A DNA stretch of 64,000 nt, from positions 57,557 through 121,556 of the forward strand of contig NZ_LQPZ01000015.1 in assembly GCF_002102395.1 (NCBI RefSeq), read 5' to 3'. Below, piece after piece: positions 48,410-57,914 of this stretch. This stretch comes from Mycolicibacillus trivialis (GTDB taxonomy: Bacteria > Actinomycetota > Actinomycetes > Mycobacteriales > Mycobacteriaceae). The first letter of the stretch is position 1. The number at the start of each line of letters is the position of its first letter. Position numbers and translations under genes: made by a program. The notes beneath the pieces were generated by a model, which worked only from the letters and a program-made list of their open reading frames with translations, did no database searches and was not told the origin of the DNA.

Positions 48410-49579
48410 GTGAGCCCGGCCCTGCCCCGCAGCGGGTTCCGCCGATGGTCGGCCCTCGCCTTCGCGCTGGCCTGTGCGTTGCCGATGGCGGCGCCCGGGC
48501 CGGCCCACGCCGATCCGCCGACGTCGGATTCGCGGCTCCCGCCGCTGGCTCCCGGGCAGGTGGTGCGGCTCGGCCCGACGGCGGGCACCGGCACCCCGAC
48601 CCGCGACTACGGGATCGGCGCGACCGACCTGTGTGAGTTCATGCAGTTCCCCACCGAGGTGCTGCAGGTCTGCGGGGACAGTTTCGCCGGGCAGGGCGTC
48701 GGGTTCGGCGGCTGGTACTCCCCGATCGCGCTGCACGTGGACACCGACTCGATCGGCGCGCCCGACGGGGTCACCTACAGCGGGGTGACCGGGGTGTTCG
48801 AGCCGCTGCTGGCCGATCCGACCCCGCCCGGGGCGTCGCAGCTCCCGGCCGGGGTGGTCGAGATCAACCGGAAGAACTATCTACTGGTCACCACCACCAC
48901 CCGGCTGGTGCCCACCTCGTCGCGGCTGGTGCGCGCCGAGGCCGGCCGCGCCGGCTGGGAGACCGTGCCCGGCTCGCTGCGGGCCGCCGACTACCGCGGC
49001 GGCGGGCAGACCCAGATCAGCGGCTACTACGACCCGATCCCCACCCCGGAATCGTCGACCGGGTGGGTCTACATCGTGGCCAACAACTTCGACCGCAGCG
49101 CCCCGGTGGTGCTCTACCGGGTGCCCCCGGAAGGGTTCGGCGACCGCTCCGGCTGGCAGGGCTGGGCCGCCGGGCCGGAGTTCGCCGGCGGCGGCTGGGG
49201 CAACACGCCGACCCCGCTCTGGCCCGACCAGGTCGGCGAGATGAGTTTCAAGCAGATCGACGGCAAGGCGGTGCTGTCGTACTTCAACGCCACCACCGGC
49301 AACATGGAGATCCGGGTGGCCAACGACCCGACCTCGCTGGGCAGCGCCCCGGTGACCACCGTGGTGCAACACGCCGACTGGCCGGCCTGGCCCGAACCGG
49401 TGGAGAGCCTGCCCGATCCCGGCGACAACCGGTTGGCCCAGCCCTACGGTGGCTACCTGTCCCCCGGCTCGACGCTCGACGAGGTGCGGGTGTTCGTCAG
49501 CCAGTGGAACACCTCACCGCGCGACCGCTCCCCGTATCGGGTCATCCAGTTCGCGGTCAACCCGTTCAAGCCCTGGTGA
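48410..49579 (+). CDS. Secreted DUF4185 protein, likely D-arabinan hydrolase (Rv3707c-like)
   Basis: A 389-residue exported protein with a signal peptide (WSALAFALACALPMAAPGPAHA). The rest is a five-bladed-propeller-like DUF4185 domain: DYGIGATDLCEFMQFP, LQVCGDSFAGQGVGFGGWYS, QTQISGYYDPIPTPESSTGW, FNATTGNMEIRVANDP. DUF4185 members were shown to be endo-D-arabinanases (GH183), enzymes that cut mycobacterial arabinan. A role in cell-wall remodelling is therefore likely. The start is GTG 7 bp after asd, so it may share the asd transcript. Confidence 0.82.
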   Translation: MSPALPRSGFRRWSALAFALACALPMAAPGPAHADPPTSDSRLPPLAPGQVVRLGPTAGTGTPTRDYGIGATDLCEFMQFPTEVLQVCGDSFAGQGVGFGGWYSPIALHVDTDSIGAPDGVTYSGVTGVFEPLLADPTPPGASQLPAGVVEINRKNYLLVTTTTRLVPTSSRLVRAEAGRAGWETVPGSLRAADYRGGGQTQISGYYDPIPTPESSTGWVYIVANNFDRSAPVVLYRVPPEGFGDRSGWQGWAAGPEFAGGGWGNTPTPLWPDQVGEMSFKQIDGKAVLSYFNATTGNMEIRVANDPTSLGSAPVTTVVQHADWPAWPEPVESLPDPGDNRLAQPYGGYLSPGSTLDEVRVFVSQWNTSPRDRSPYRVIQFAVNPFKPW

Positions 49580-49602
49580 GGCTCCCCCGCCCGGCCCGAA
49601 CC

Positions 49603-50538
49603 GTGTGCTTCAATGGGGAAATCGACGTCTTGACCGGCCTGCGCGGCCTTCCCTCGCAGCTCCTGGCGAACAAACTGCCGGGAGCGGAGGCGCTCGGCCC
49701 CAGCCCCACCGGCCGCGTTCTCGACCTGCCCGGCCGTGGCAGCACCTACGTGGTCGACAGCGGCCCGACCGGTCACGGTCCGACGTTCCTGCTGCTGCAC
49801 TCGGTGGCCTGCACCGGCATGCTGACCTGGTATCCGTCCCTGGCGATGCTGCAGCGGTTCGGCCGGGTGGTCGTGTTCGACCAGCGCGGGCACGGCTCCG
49901 GGATCACCGCCCCGCGGGTGCTGCTGGAGGACTGCGCCGACGACGCGGTCGCCGTCGCCGACGCACTCGGCATCCGCACCTTCATCCCGGTCGGGTTCTC
50001 GATGGGTTCGCTGGTGGCGCAACTGACCTGGCGTCGCCACCGCGCCCGGGTAGAGGGGCTGGTGCTGTGTGCCGCGGCCGCCACCTTCGCCGAGGCCATG
50101 CCGATGCGGCTGGGCACCAGCCTGTTCGCCGCCCTGTTGGACGCCTTCACCCCGGTCCCGGGCGCCCGCGCGGCCACCGCGCCCGAGACGGCCGGCACCG
50201 CGAACAACATGCAGTGGGCTCTCGACGAGTTCCGGGCGACCAGCGTGCCGGGAATGCTGCGCTCGCTGGCCGAGATCGTCCGGTTCGACTCCCGCTCCTG
50301 GGTCGCGGAGATCGACGTGCCCACCACGGTGGTGGTGCCCGGCCGCGACCGGGTCATCTCGCCGCGCCACCAGCGGTGGCTGGCCGAGCAGATCCCGGAC
50401 GCCGATGTCGTCGACGTCGCCGGCGGGCATGCCTGCTGCACGTTGCAGCAGGGGGCGTTCGTGCCGGGCCTGCAGGCCGCGGTCACCTCGGTGCTCGCCC
50501 GCAGCCGCGGCACGGATTCCGCGTCGGCCGCGAGCTGA
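49603..50538 (+). CDS. Alpha/beta-hydrolase
   Basis: A 311-residue hydrolase. The fold is shown by FLLLHSVACTGMLTWYPSLA (oxyanion region), VVVFDQRGHGSG, the nucleophile elbow VGFSMGSLVAQL (GxSxG), and VVVPGRDRVISPRHQRW, with the late His in DVAGGHACCTL. The catalytic triad is complete. The start is chosen at GTG 49603; a TTG at 49630 with GGGGA upstream is an alternative. It has no signal peptide. The substrate is unknown. It lies between the DUF4185 gene and a lipid-metabolism pair. Confidence 0.85.
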   Translation: MCFNGEIDVLTGLRGLPSQLLANKLPGAEALGPSPTGRVLDLPGRGSTYVVDSGPTGHGPTFLLLHSVACTGMLTWYPSLAMLQRFGRVVVFDQRGHGSGITAPRVLLEDCADDAVAVADALGIRTFIPVGFSMGSLVAQLTWRRHRARVEGLVLCAAAATFAEAMPMRLGTSLFAALLDAFTPVPGARAATAPETAGTANNMQWALDEFRATSVPGMLRSLAEIVRFDSRSWVAEIDVPTTVVVPGRDRVISPRHQRWLAEQIPDADVVDVAGGHACCTLQQGAFVPGLQAAVTSVLARSRGTDSASAAS

Positions 50539-50556
50539 CCGCACTCCCGTGGGCGG

Positions 50557-52176
50557 TCACCCGCCGATGCGGGCCAGCAATTCGCTTCGGACGATCTTGC
50601 CGGTGGCGTTGCGCGGCAGTTCGTCGAGGACGGTGATCTCCCGCGGCACCTTGTAGCCGGCCAGGTTGTCGCGCACGTGCTGCTTGAGCGCATCGGGGGT
50701 GGCCGCCGCCGCGGGTTCGAGCACCACGAAAGCGGTCAGCCGCTGGCCGAACTGCTCGTCGTCGACGCCGAGCACCGACGCCTCGGCCACCTCCGGGTGG
50801 GCGGCGAGCACCTTCTCCACCTCGATCGGGTAGACGTTCTCCCCACCGGAAACGATCATCTCGTCGTCGCGGCCGACCACGAACAGCCGACCGGCGGCGT
50901 CGAGGTAGCCCATGTCGCCGGAGGCCATGTACTCGCCGTGGAAGTCCTTGGTCTTCCCCGAGGTGTAGCCCTGGAATCCGGTGGTGTTGCGCACGAAGAT
51001 CTGGCCGACCTCCCCGACCGGCAGCTCCCGCAGCTCGTCGTCGAGGATGTGGATCTCGGTGCCCTCGGCGGGCCGGCCCGCGGTGTCGGGTGCGGCCCGC
51101 AGGTCGGTGGGGGTGGCGGTGGCGATCATGCCCGCCTCGGTGGCGTTGTAGTTGTTGTAGATGACGTCGCCGAACTCGTCCATGAACGCGGTCACCACGT
51201 CCGGACGCATCCGCGATCCCGAGGCGGTGGCGAACCGCAGGGACCGGCCGCTGTAGCGGCGGCGGACGTCCTCGGGCAGTTCCATGATCCGGTCGAACAT
51301 CACCGGGACCACGCACAGCCCGGTCGCGCGGTGCCGGTCGATCATCGCCAGCGTGGCCTCGGGATCGAATTTCCGTTGGGTGACGATGGTGCAGGCCAGC
51401 GACGCCGACAGCACCAGTTGCGACCAGCCCCACGCGTGGAACATCGGCGCGACCACCACCGTGGTCTCCTCCGCCCGCCACGGAGTCCGCTTGAGCACCG
51501 CGGCGAGCTCGCCGGGCCCTCCCCCGGATCGCTTGGCGCCCTTCGGTGTTCCGGTCGTGCCCGAGGTGAGCAGGATCAGGTCGCCCTTGCCGGATCCGGC
51601 GGCGGGGCGCCGGCCGGCGTACTCACCGATCATGGCCTCCACGGTGCGCTGCGCGGGGGCCTCGGAGTCGGTCCAGGCCAGGATCCGGGTCGTGTCGGGC
51701 CGGTCGGCCAGGGCCCGGTCGACCATCGCGGTGAACTCTTCGTCGTAGACGATCGTGTCGGGCGCCTCGCGGGCCACCACCTCGGCCAGCGCGGGCCCGG
51801 CGAACGAGGTGTTGAGCAGCACCACGTCCGAGCCGATCCGGTTGGCCGCCACCAGGGCCTCGACGAATCCCCGGTGGTTGCGGCACAGGATCCCGATCAC
51901 CGCGGGAGCACCACCCGGCCGGTCCTGCAGGGCAGCGGCCAGCGCGTCGCTGCGCTGGTCGAGTTCGCGCCAGGTGAGCGTGCCGAGTTCGTCGATCAGG
52001 CCGGGGCGGTCCGGGCAGCGGCGCGCCGACGAGGCGAACCCGGATGTCGAGCCCATGTGCTCGCGGCGCATCGCGGCGATCATCCGGATGTACTTGTCGG
52101 GGCGCAGGGCCGCGATCAGCCCTGCCCGACGAAGCGTCGCGACCAGGTCGCCGGTCGAAGCGAGCCGGTCTCTCAC
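50557..52176 (-). CDS. Fatty-acid-CoA ligase (FadD12-like)
   Basis: A 539-residue adenylating enzyme that activates fatty acids to acyl-CoA. AMP-binding motifs are LILLTSGTTGTPKGAKRS, NNYNATEAGMIA, and GDMGYLDAAGRLFVVGRDDE, and the C-terminal catalytic Lys is in ELPRNATGKIVRSEL. Length fits the family. The start is GTG 52176. It is divergent from a WS/DGAT acyltransferase; in Mtb fadD12 (Rv1427c) sits near the WS/DGAT gene Rv1425, so this may be an imported segment with that order. Chain-length preference is not visible. Confidence 0.9.
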   Translation of the reverse strand: MRDRLASTGDLVATLRRAGLIAALRPDKYIRMIAAMRREHMGSTSGFASSARRCPDRPGLIDELGTLTWRELDQRSDALAAALQDRPGGAPAVIGILCRNHRGFVEALVAANRIGSDVVLLNTSFAGPALAEVVAREAPDTIVYDEEFTAMVDRALADRPDTTRILAWTDSEAPAQRTVEAMIGEYAGRRPAAGSGKGDLILLTSGTTGTPKGAKRSGGGPGELAAVLKRTPWRAEETTVVVAPMFHAWGWSQLVLSASLACTIVTQRKFDPEATLAMIDRHRATGLCVVPVMFDRIMELPEDVRRRYSGRSLRFATASGSRMRPDVVTAFMDEFGDVIYNNYNATEAGMIATATPTDLRAAPDTAGRPAEGTEIHILDDELRELPVGEVGQIFVRNTTGFQGYTSGKTKDFHGEYMASGDMGYLDAAGRLFVVGRDDEMIVSGGENVYPIEVEKVLAAHPEVAEASVLGVDDEQFGQRLTAFVVLEPAAAATPDALKQHVRDNLAGYKVPREITVLDELPRNATGKIVRSELLARIGG

Positions 52177-52339
52177 GTCTCTCCCCCGTTCGGTGGGCCG
52201 TACAGCACGCCGATAGTACCCAGCGCAGCACGGGTGTGCGGCGGGCCCGAAGAACCCCTCACCGCCGCGGCGCAGCGACTACATTGGGGGCATCCCCGGC
52301 TCGGCCCTGCCGGCCCGTCCCGTCGTATCGAGGTGGACC

Positions 52340-53776
52340 ATGAAACGGCTGCACGGCATGGACGCGCTGCTGCTCTACACCGAGACCCCCAACGTGCACA
52401 CCCACACCCTCAAGATCGGGGTTCTCGACGTCTCCCGCTACGGCGCCGCCTTCAACGTCGATCTCTTCCGGGAGTTACTGCGGACCCGGCTGCACCTGCT
52501 GGCGCCGTTCCGCTACCAGCTGGTGCCGATCCCGTTGCGGCTGCACCACCCGGTGTGGCGGGAGAACGCCGACATCGACCTCGAGCAGCACGTGCTGCCG
52601 GCCCGGGTGGCCGCCCCCGGCGGCCGCCGCGAGCTCGATCAGCTGATCGGCGAGATCGCCGGCACCCCGTTGGATCTGAGCAGGCCGCCGTGGGAGATGC
52701 ACGTGGTGTCCGGGATGGCCGACGGCTCGGTGCCGGTGATCGTCAAGATCCACCACATCCTGGCCGACGGTGTCGCCTCCGGGAATCTGCTGGCCCGCAC
52801 GATGCGGTTCACCGGCACCGACGCCGACGAGCGGGAGCCCGCGCCCTCGAGTGCGCCACCGTCCGCGGCCGCCCTGCTGCTGTGGGCCGCCCGCGACCAC
52901 GCGCGCCAGGTCCTGGCCCTGCCGGGACTGCTGGCGCAGACGGCCACCGGGGTGTGGCGGCTCTGGCAGACCGGCCGCCGCCGCGGGCCTCACCCGGAAC
53001 TGGCCGGGCGGCTGTCCCCCGCCCCCACCTTTTTCAACCACAGACTCTCCCCCGGGCGCGAGTTCGCCACCGCCACACTGTCGTTGGCCGATATCAAGGA
53101 GACCGGCAAACGCCTGGGCGTGACGATCAACGACGTGGTGCTCGCCGTCACCGCAGGCGGGCTGCGTGAGTTGTTGTTGCGGTACGACGGCCGCGCCGAC
53201 CGCCCGTTGATCGGCTCGGTACCGGCGAGTCTGGACACCGACCCCGACCGGCTCACCGGCAATGAACTGGGTGCGATGAACGTTTCCCTGCCGGTCCAGA
53301 TCGACGATCCGCTGGAACGGCTCCGGTTGGCCGCGTTGAGTTCGGCTCTCGGCAAGGAGGACTTCGTCGCGTTGGGTCCGGGCCTGATCAAGTCGTGGAT
53401 GGAATACCTGCCGCCGTTGCTCGCCCCGGCGTTGTTCGGTTGGCTGTCGACCCGCCGTGCCCCGAGCCGGTTGCAGAACCTCACCGTGTCCAACGTGCCG
53501 GGGCCGCGGGAGCGCGGCAGTGTGGGCGGTGCGATGCTGCGGGAGTTCTACTCGGTGGGCCCGCTGCTGGCCGGCAGCGCCCTGAACATCACGGTGTGGA
53601 GCTACGTCGACCAACTCAACATCGCCGTGCTCACCGATGACCAGACCCTGCGTGACCCGCACGAGGTCACCGACGCGATGGTGCACGCGTTCCGCGAACT
53701 GCGCACCGCCGCGGGTCTCTCCGGTGACCTCACCCCGGTCGACACCGCGCTGGCCGCGGCCACCGCGATCGCCTGA
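52340..53776 (+). CDS. Wax ester synthase / diacylglycerol acyltransferase (WS/DGAT)
   Basis: A 478-residue acyltransferase that makes triacylglycerol or wax ester storage lipid from acyl-CoA. The active-site motif HHxxxDG is intact (KIHHILADGVA). Other family marks are KIGVLDVSRY, VTINDVVLAVTAGGLRELLL and NLTVSNVPGPRE. It starts with MKRLHGMDALLLYTETPNVH, typical of mycobacterial Tgs proteins. Coupled in opposite direction with the FadD12-like gene, it may use its product. No membrane helix is obvious, as usual for the family. Confidence 0.93.
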   Translation: MKRLHGMDALLLYTETPNVHTHTLKIGVLDVSRYGAAFNVDLFRELLRTRLHLLAPFRYQLVPIPLRLHHPVWRENADIDLEQHVLPARVAAPGGRRELDQLIGEIAGTPLDLSRPPWEMHVVSGMADGSVPVIVKIHHILADGVASGNLLARTMRFTGTDADEREPAPSSAPPSAAALLLWAARDHARQVLALPGLLAQTATGVWRLWQTGRRRGPHPELAGRLSPAPTFFNHRLSPGREFATATLSLADIKETGKRLGVTINDVVLAVTAGGLRELLLRYDGRADRPLIGSVPASLDTDPDRLTGNELGAMNVSLPVQIDDPLERLRLAALSSALGKEDFVALGPGLIKSWMEYLPPLLAPALFGWLSTRRAPSRLQNLTVSNVPGPRERGSVGGAMLREFYSVGPLLAGSALNITVWSYVDQLNIAVLTDDQTLRDPHEVTDAMVHAFRELRTAAGLSGDLTPVDTALAAATAIA

Positions 53777-53836
53777 TGGGCCGGCTCGTCCCGGCGAACC
53801 GTGGCGCGTCCGCCTCCGCGTCGGCATGATGGCGGT

Positions 53837-54133
53837 ATGACCGAGACTCCTCAGCCGACTCCTCAGCCCCAGGGCGAGCCCGCCCCGGCCAGCGCGACAC
53901 TGAACCGGCCCGCGCCGAATCGGCTCTATCAGGTGGCCGCCTGGGTGGTGATCATCTCCGGCGTCGTGTTCACCACCGCGGTGATCTTCTTCTCCGGCGC
54001 GGTCCTCACCCACCGGGGGCATCACCACCATCATCACGACGGTCCACCGCCGTGCATGATGCACCACGACAAGAAGGACCGCGGGCCGGGAACTGAGAAG
54101 CCTCCTCCTCCCCCACCGCCGCCGCATCGCTGA
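53837..54133 (+). CDS. Pro-rich single-pass membrane protein with His-rich tail (Rv3706c-like)
   Basis: A 98-residue protein. The N-terminus is Pro/Gln-rich, followed by one membrane helix (VAAWVVIISGVVFTTAVIFFSGAV, about 38-61). The outer tail has six His in a row, then DGPPPCMMHHDKK with a Cys, two Met and two His, ending in a Pro run. This composition could bind copper, nickel or zinc. Mtb Rv3706c is annotated as a proline-rich protein at the equivalent place. Start ATG 53837 is preferred over GTG-like upstream codons. Function unknown. Confidence 0.68.
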   Translation: MTETPQPTPQPQGEPAPASATLNRPAPNRLYQVAAWVVIISGVVFTTAVIFFSGAVLTHRGHHHHHHDGPPPCMMHHDKKDRGPGTEKPPPPPPPPHR

Positions 54134-54338
54134 CCACACGCGGCCTTGACAGCCTGTCGAAAAGGACCAAACTGGTGCTGGTGATGTCCGTGACCGCCGG
54201 CAGGCACTCAGCCGCCGGCGCCCGGGCACCGTCTTCTCCCCACCGCACGACACGCGCGAACAGTCCAGCACGCCTTACGTATTGGCCGAACCGGGCGTCC
54301 CACTCAGCTTCAGCCCGCCCCGACAAGGAGATCCCGCG

Positions 54339-55787
54339 ATGACCGAGAAGTTCACCACCACCGACTCCGGCGCGCCCGCCCCCAGCGACGACACCTCGCT
54401 GACAGTCGGCCCGGACGGCCCGATCGTCCTGCACGACCACTACCTGATCGAGCAGATGGCCAACTTCAACCGGGAGCGCATCCCGGAACGGCAGCCACAT
54501 GCCAAGGGCGGCGGCGCCTTCGGACACTTCGAGGTCACCAACGACGTCAGCGCCTACACCCGCGCCGCGGTCTTCCAGCCGGGCACCCGGACCCCGACCC
54601 TGAGCCGGTTCTCCACGGTGGCGGGGGAGCGGGGCAGCCCCGACACCTGGCGCGACCCGCGCGGGTTCGCCCAGCGGTTCTACACCACCGAGGGCAACCT
54701 CGACATCGTCGGCAACAACACGCCGATCTTCTTCATGCGCGACCCGATGAAGTTCCAGCACTTCATCCGTTCCCAGAAGCGGCTTCAGGCCAGCAACCTG
54801 CGCGACCACAACATGCAGTGGGACTTCTGGAGCCTCTCGCCGGAGACCGCGCACCAGGTCACCTGGCTGATGGGGGACCGCGGCATCCCCAAGACCTGGC
54901 GACACATGAACGGCTACTCCAGCCACACCTACAGCTGGGTCAACGCCGCGGGCGAGATCTTCTGGGTGAAGTACCACTTCATCACCGATCAGGGCAACGA
55001 CTTCCTCACCCAGGAGGAGGCCGACCGGCTCGCCGGGACCGACGCCGACCACCACCAGCGTGACCTGTTCACCGCGATCGAGGGCGGCGACTACCCGAGC
55101 TGGACGCTGAAGGTCCAGATCATGCCGTTCGAGGAGGCGAAAACCTACCGGTTCAACCCCTTCGACCTGACCAAGGTCTGGCCACACGGCGACTATCCGC
55201 TGATCGACGTGGGCACCCTGACCCTGGACCGCAACGTCACCGATTACCACACCGAGATCGAGCAGGCGGCGTTCGCGCCGAGCAACACCGTTCCGGGCAC
55301 CGGTCTGAGCCCGGACAAGATGCTGCTGGCGCGCGGCTTCTCCTACGCCGACGCACACCGCGCCCGTCTCGGTGTCAATTTCAAACAGATCCCGGTCAAC
55401 CGGCCCGCGACCCAGGTGAACGCCTACTCGAAGGACGGTGCGCTGCGGGTGGACAACTACACCCAGCCGGTCTACGCGCCCAACTCCTTCGATGGCCCGC
55501 AGGCCGACCCGGATCGGGCCGCCGAGGTTCGCTGGCACACCGACGGTGAACTGGTCCGGCAGGCCTACACGCTGCGCGAGGACGACGACGACTGGGGTCA
55601 GGCCGGCGCACTGGTGCGCGACGTCATGGATGACGACGAACGGGACCGCTTGGCCGCCAACATCATCGGCCATGTCAGCGGTGGCGTGAAGGAGCCGGTG
55701 CTGTCGCGGGTCTTCGAGTACTGGCGCAATGTCGATCCGGACCTGGGCCGCAAGGTCGAGGAGGGTGTGCGCGCCAAGAACGGCTGA
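54339..55787 (+). CDS. katA: Monofunctional haem catalase
   Basis: A 482-residue catalase that breaks down hydrogen peroxide. The catalytic His is in [16 protein letters not shown] and the active-site Asn in [15 protein letters not shown]. The haem-ligating Tyr lies in [19 protein letters not shown]. Length and sequence fit small-subunit (clade 3-like) catalases. Start ATG 54339 follows AAGGAGATCCCGCG, a good ribosome-binding site. Mtb itself has KatG but no such monofunctional catalase, so this gene is extra relative to Mtb in an otherwise Mtb-like block (between Rv3706c-like and Rv3705c-like genes). Confidence 0.95.
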   Translation: MTEKFTTTDSGAPAPSDDTSLTVGPDGPIVLHDHYLIEQMANFNRERIPERQPHAKGGGAFGHFEVTNDVSAYTRAAVFQPGTRTPTLSRFSTVAGERGSPDTWRDPRGFAQRFYTTEGNLDIVGNNTPIFFMRDPMKFQHFIRSQKRLQASNLRDHNMQWDFWSLSPETAHQVTWLMGDRGIPKTWRHMNGYSSHTYSWVNAAGEIFWVKYHFITDQGNDFLTQEEADRLAGTDADHHQRDLFTAIEGGDYPSWTLKVQIMPFEEAKTYRFNPFDLTKVWPHGDYPLIDVGTLTLDRNVTDYHTEIEQAAFAPSNTVPGTGLSPDKMLLARGFSYADAHRARLGVNFKQIPVNRPATQVNAYSKDGALRVDNYTQPVYAPNSFDGPQADPDRAAEVRWHTDGELVRQAYTLREDDDDWGQAGALVRDVMDDDERDRLAANIIGHVSGGVKEPVLSRVFEYWRNVDPDLGRKVEEGVRAKNG

Positions 55788-55909
55788 CGCGCAGCGGTGG
55801 TGCTGGCATGATCGACAACGAGACCATCGCCGCGGCGTCCTCCGGCGTCGTCGGCGCGACGAGGAGTCGACCGCACGGTTCGCAGACGGAGCCCGGAAAG
55901 AGGTAAGCC

Positions 55910-56560
55910 ATGCACTGGACCACTCCGCTGCGGGTGGCGGGCATCGCGGCGGCGGCCGGTCTGTTGACCGCGTCGCCGGCCGGCGCAGCGCCGTCGGAAC
56001 CGGGCGTGGTGAACTACGCGGTGCTCGGCAAGGGCTCGGTGGCCAACATCGTCGGCGCCCCGATGGGCTGGGAGTCCGTGTCCGGGCGCCCGTACCAGGC
56101 GTTCTGGGTCGAGAATGCGGCCTGTAACAACTGGGCCGACATCGGGCTGCCCGAGGTCTACAACGATCCGGACCTGGCGTCGTTCAACAGCGCCCTGACC
56201 CAGACTTCGGCCACCGACAACACCCACATGGCCAAGCAGGCCGTCGGCGTGTTCGCCACCGCGGACGCCGCCGGGCGCGCGTTCCACCGGGTGGTGGACC
56301 GCACCGCGGGCTGTTCGGGACAGACCACCGCGATGCACCTCGATGACGGTGCCACCCAGGTGTGGACGTTCGAGGGCGGGCCGGCGGGGGAGAGCGACGC
56401 GTCGTGGACCAAGCAGGAAGCCGGGGTGGACCGGCGCTGCTTCACCCAGACCCGGCTTCGCGAGAACGTGCTGCTGCAGGCCAAGGTCTGCCAGCCCGGC
56501 AACGGTGGGCCTGCCGTCGACGTGCTGGCCGGAGCGATGCAGAACAGCCTGGGGCAATGA
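55910..56560 (+). CDS. Secreted sensor-like (PknH_C-type) protein (Rv3705c-like)
   Basis: A 216-residue exported protein with a signal peptide (PLRVAGIAAAAGLLTASPAGA). The mature part resembles the extracellular sensor domain of PknH: four Cys in ENAACNNW, AGCSGQTT, RRCFTQ and AKVCQPG, which could form two disulfides. It lacks a kinase domain. Mtb Rv3705c has the same size and place beside the ergothioneine genes. Ligand unknown. AAAGAGG precedes the ATG. It ends 49 bp before egtA. Confidence 0.8.
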   Translation: MHWTTPLRVAGIAAAAGLLTASPAGAAPSEPGVVNYAVLGKGSVANIVGAPMGWESVSGRPYQAFWVENAACNNWADIGLPEVYNDPDLASFNSALTQTSATDNTHMAKQAVGVFATADAAGRAFHRVVDRTAGCSGQTTAMHLDDGATQVWTFEGGPAGESDASWTKQEAGVDRRCFTQTRLRENVLLQAKVCQPGNGGPAVDVLAGAMQNSLGQ

Positions 56561-56609
56561 CGCGAGACCAACCGCGGTAGACGGCGGCCAACGAGGGGGA
56601 GATCCGGGA

Positions 56610-57914
56610 ATGCACCCAGTAGCACCACCGGGTCGTCGGTCGGCCCGCGGGCCGACCGATCCGGCCGGGCGGTCGCGGCCGGCGGAGGTCCTCGCCGGGT
56701 CGGCGGCCGCCGCCGAGTACATCACCGCCGCATGCCTGGCCGACACCACCGCAGGCCCGGTCGGCCTCGAGGTCGAGGCGCACTGTTTCGACCTCTCCCG
56801 CCCGCGGCGCCGACCCAGTTGGGCGCGGATCGCGGCGGTCTGCGCGGCGCTGCCCACCCTGCCCGGCGGCAGCGCGGTGACCGTCGAACCCGGTGGGGCG
56901 GTGGAGCTGTCCAGCCCGCCGCTCGACGGAGCGGTCGCTTCGATCGAGGCGATGACCGCCGACCAGGCGGTATTGCGGTCGGTGTTCGCCCGCGCCGGTC
57001 TGGGGTTGGTGCCGCTGGGCACCGATCCGCTGCGACCGACCCGCCGGATCAACCGCGGTGCGCGCTACCAGGCCATGGAGCGGTTCTTCGCCGCCAGCCA
57101 CACCGGGGAGGCCGGCGCCGCCATGATGACCGCGACCGCCTCGGTCCAGGTCAACATCGAGGCCGGGCCGCGCTCGGGCTGGACCGAACGGGTCCGGCGC
57201 GCCCACGCGCTGGGCCCGACGATGGTGGCGCTGTGCGCCAACTCCCCGATGCTCGGCGGCACCTTCTCCGGGTGGGTGTCGACGCGCCAGCGGGTGTGGA
57301 GCCTGCTGGACTCGGCGCGCTGCGGCCCGATTCTCGGCGCCGAAGGCGAGGACCCCCGGGTCGCCTGGGCGCGGTACGCGCTGAAGGCGCCGGTCATGCT
57401 GGTGCACACCCCCGAGGCGGTGCCGGTGACCAGCTACGTGCCGTTCGCGGACTGGGCCGATGGCTGGTCGCCACTCGGCGGGCGCCGACCGACCACCGCC
57501 GACCTCGACTACCACCTGACCACCCTGTTCCCGCCGGTGCGGCCGCGCGGCTGGCTGGAGATCCGCTACCTGGACAGCGTCCCAGCCCCGGTGTGGCCCG
57601 CGATGGTGTTCACCCTGGTCACGCTGCTCGACGACCCGGTCGCCGCCGACCTCGCGGCGGCCGCCGTCGCGCCGGTGGCCACCGCCTGGGACACCGCGGC
57701 GCGGATCGGGTTGGCCGACCGGCGGCTGTACGCGGCCGCGAACCGCTGCGTCGCGGTGGCCACCGAGCGAGCGCCGGCCTCGCTGGCCCCGTCGATGGCG
57801 CTGCTGGTCGAGGCGGTGGAGCGGGGCAGGTGCCCCGGTGAGGTGTTCGCCGAGCGGGTGATCGGGGAAGGGATCGAGGCGGCGGTGACCCGGCTGGCGC
57901 GTGAGGACGGATGA
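56610..57914 (+). CDS. egtA: Gamma-glutamylcysteine ligase EgtA
   Basis: A 434-residue GCS2-type ligase that makes gamma-glutamylcysteine, the sulfur donor for ergothioneine. Length matches Mtb EgtA (Rv3704c, gshA). Family landmarks are [47 protein letters not shown] and [18 protein letters not shown] 56610 has GAGGGGGAG upstream. Its stop overlaps egtB by 4 nt, the first of three such overlaps in egtABCD. Confidence 0.94.
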   Translation: MHPVAPPGRRSARGPTDPAGRSRPAEVLAGSAAAAEYITAACLADTTAGPVGLEVEAHCFDLSRPRRRPSWARIAAVCAALPTLPGGSAVTVEPGGAVELSSPPLDGAVASIEAMTADQAVLRSVFARAGLGLVPLGTDPLRPTRRINRGARYQAMERFFAASHTGEAGAAMMTATASVQVNIEAGPRSGWTERVRRAHALGPTMVALCANSPMLGGTFSGWVSTRQRVWSLLDSARCGPILGAEGEDPRVAWARYALKAPVMLVHTPEAVPVTSYVPFADWADGWSPLGGRRPTTADLDYHLTTLFPPVRPRGWLEIRYLDSVPAPVWPAMVFTLVTLLDDPVAADLAAAAVAPVATAWDTAARIGLADRRLYAAANRCVAVATERAPASLAPSMALLVEAVERGRCPGEVFAERVIGEGIEAAVTRLAREDG

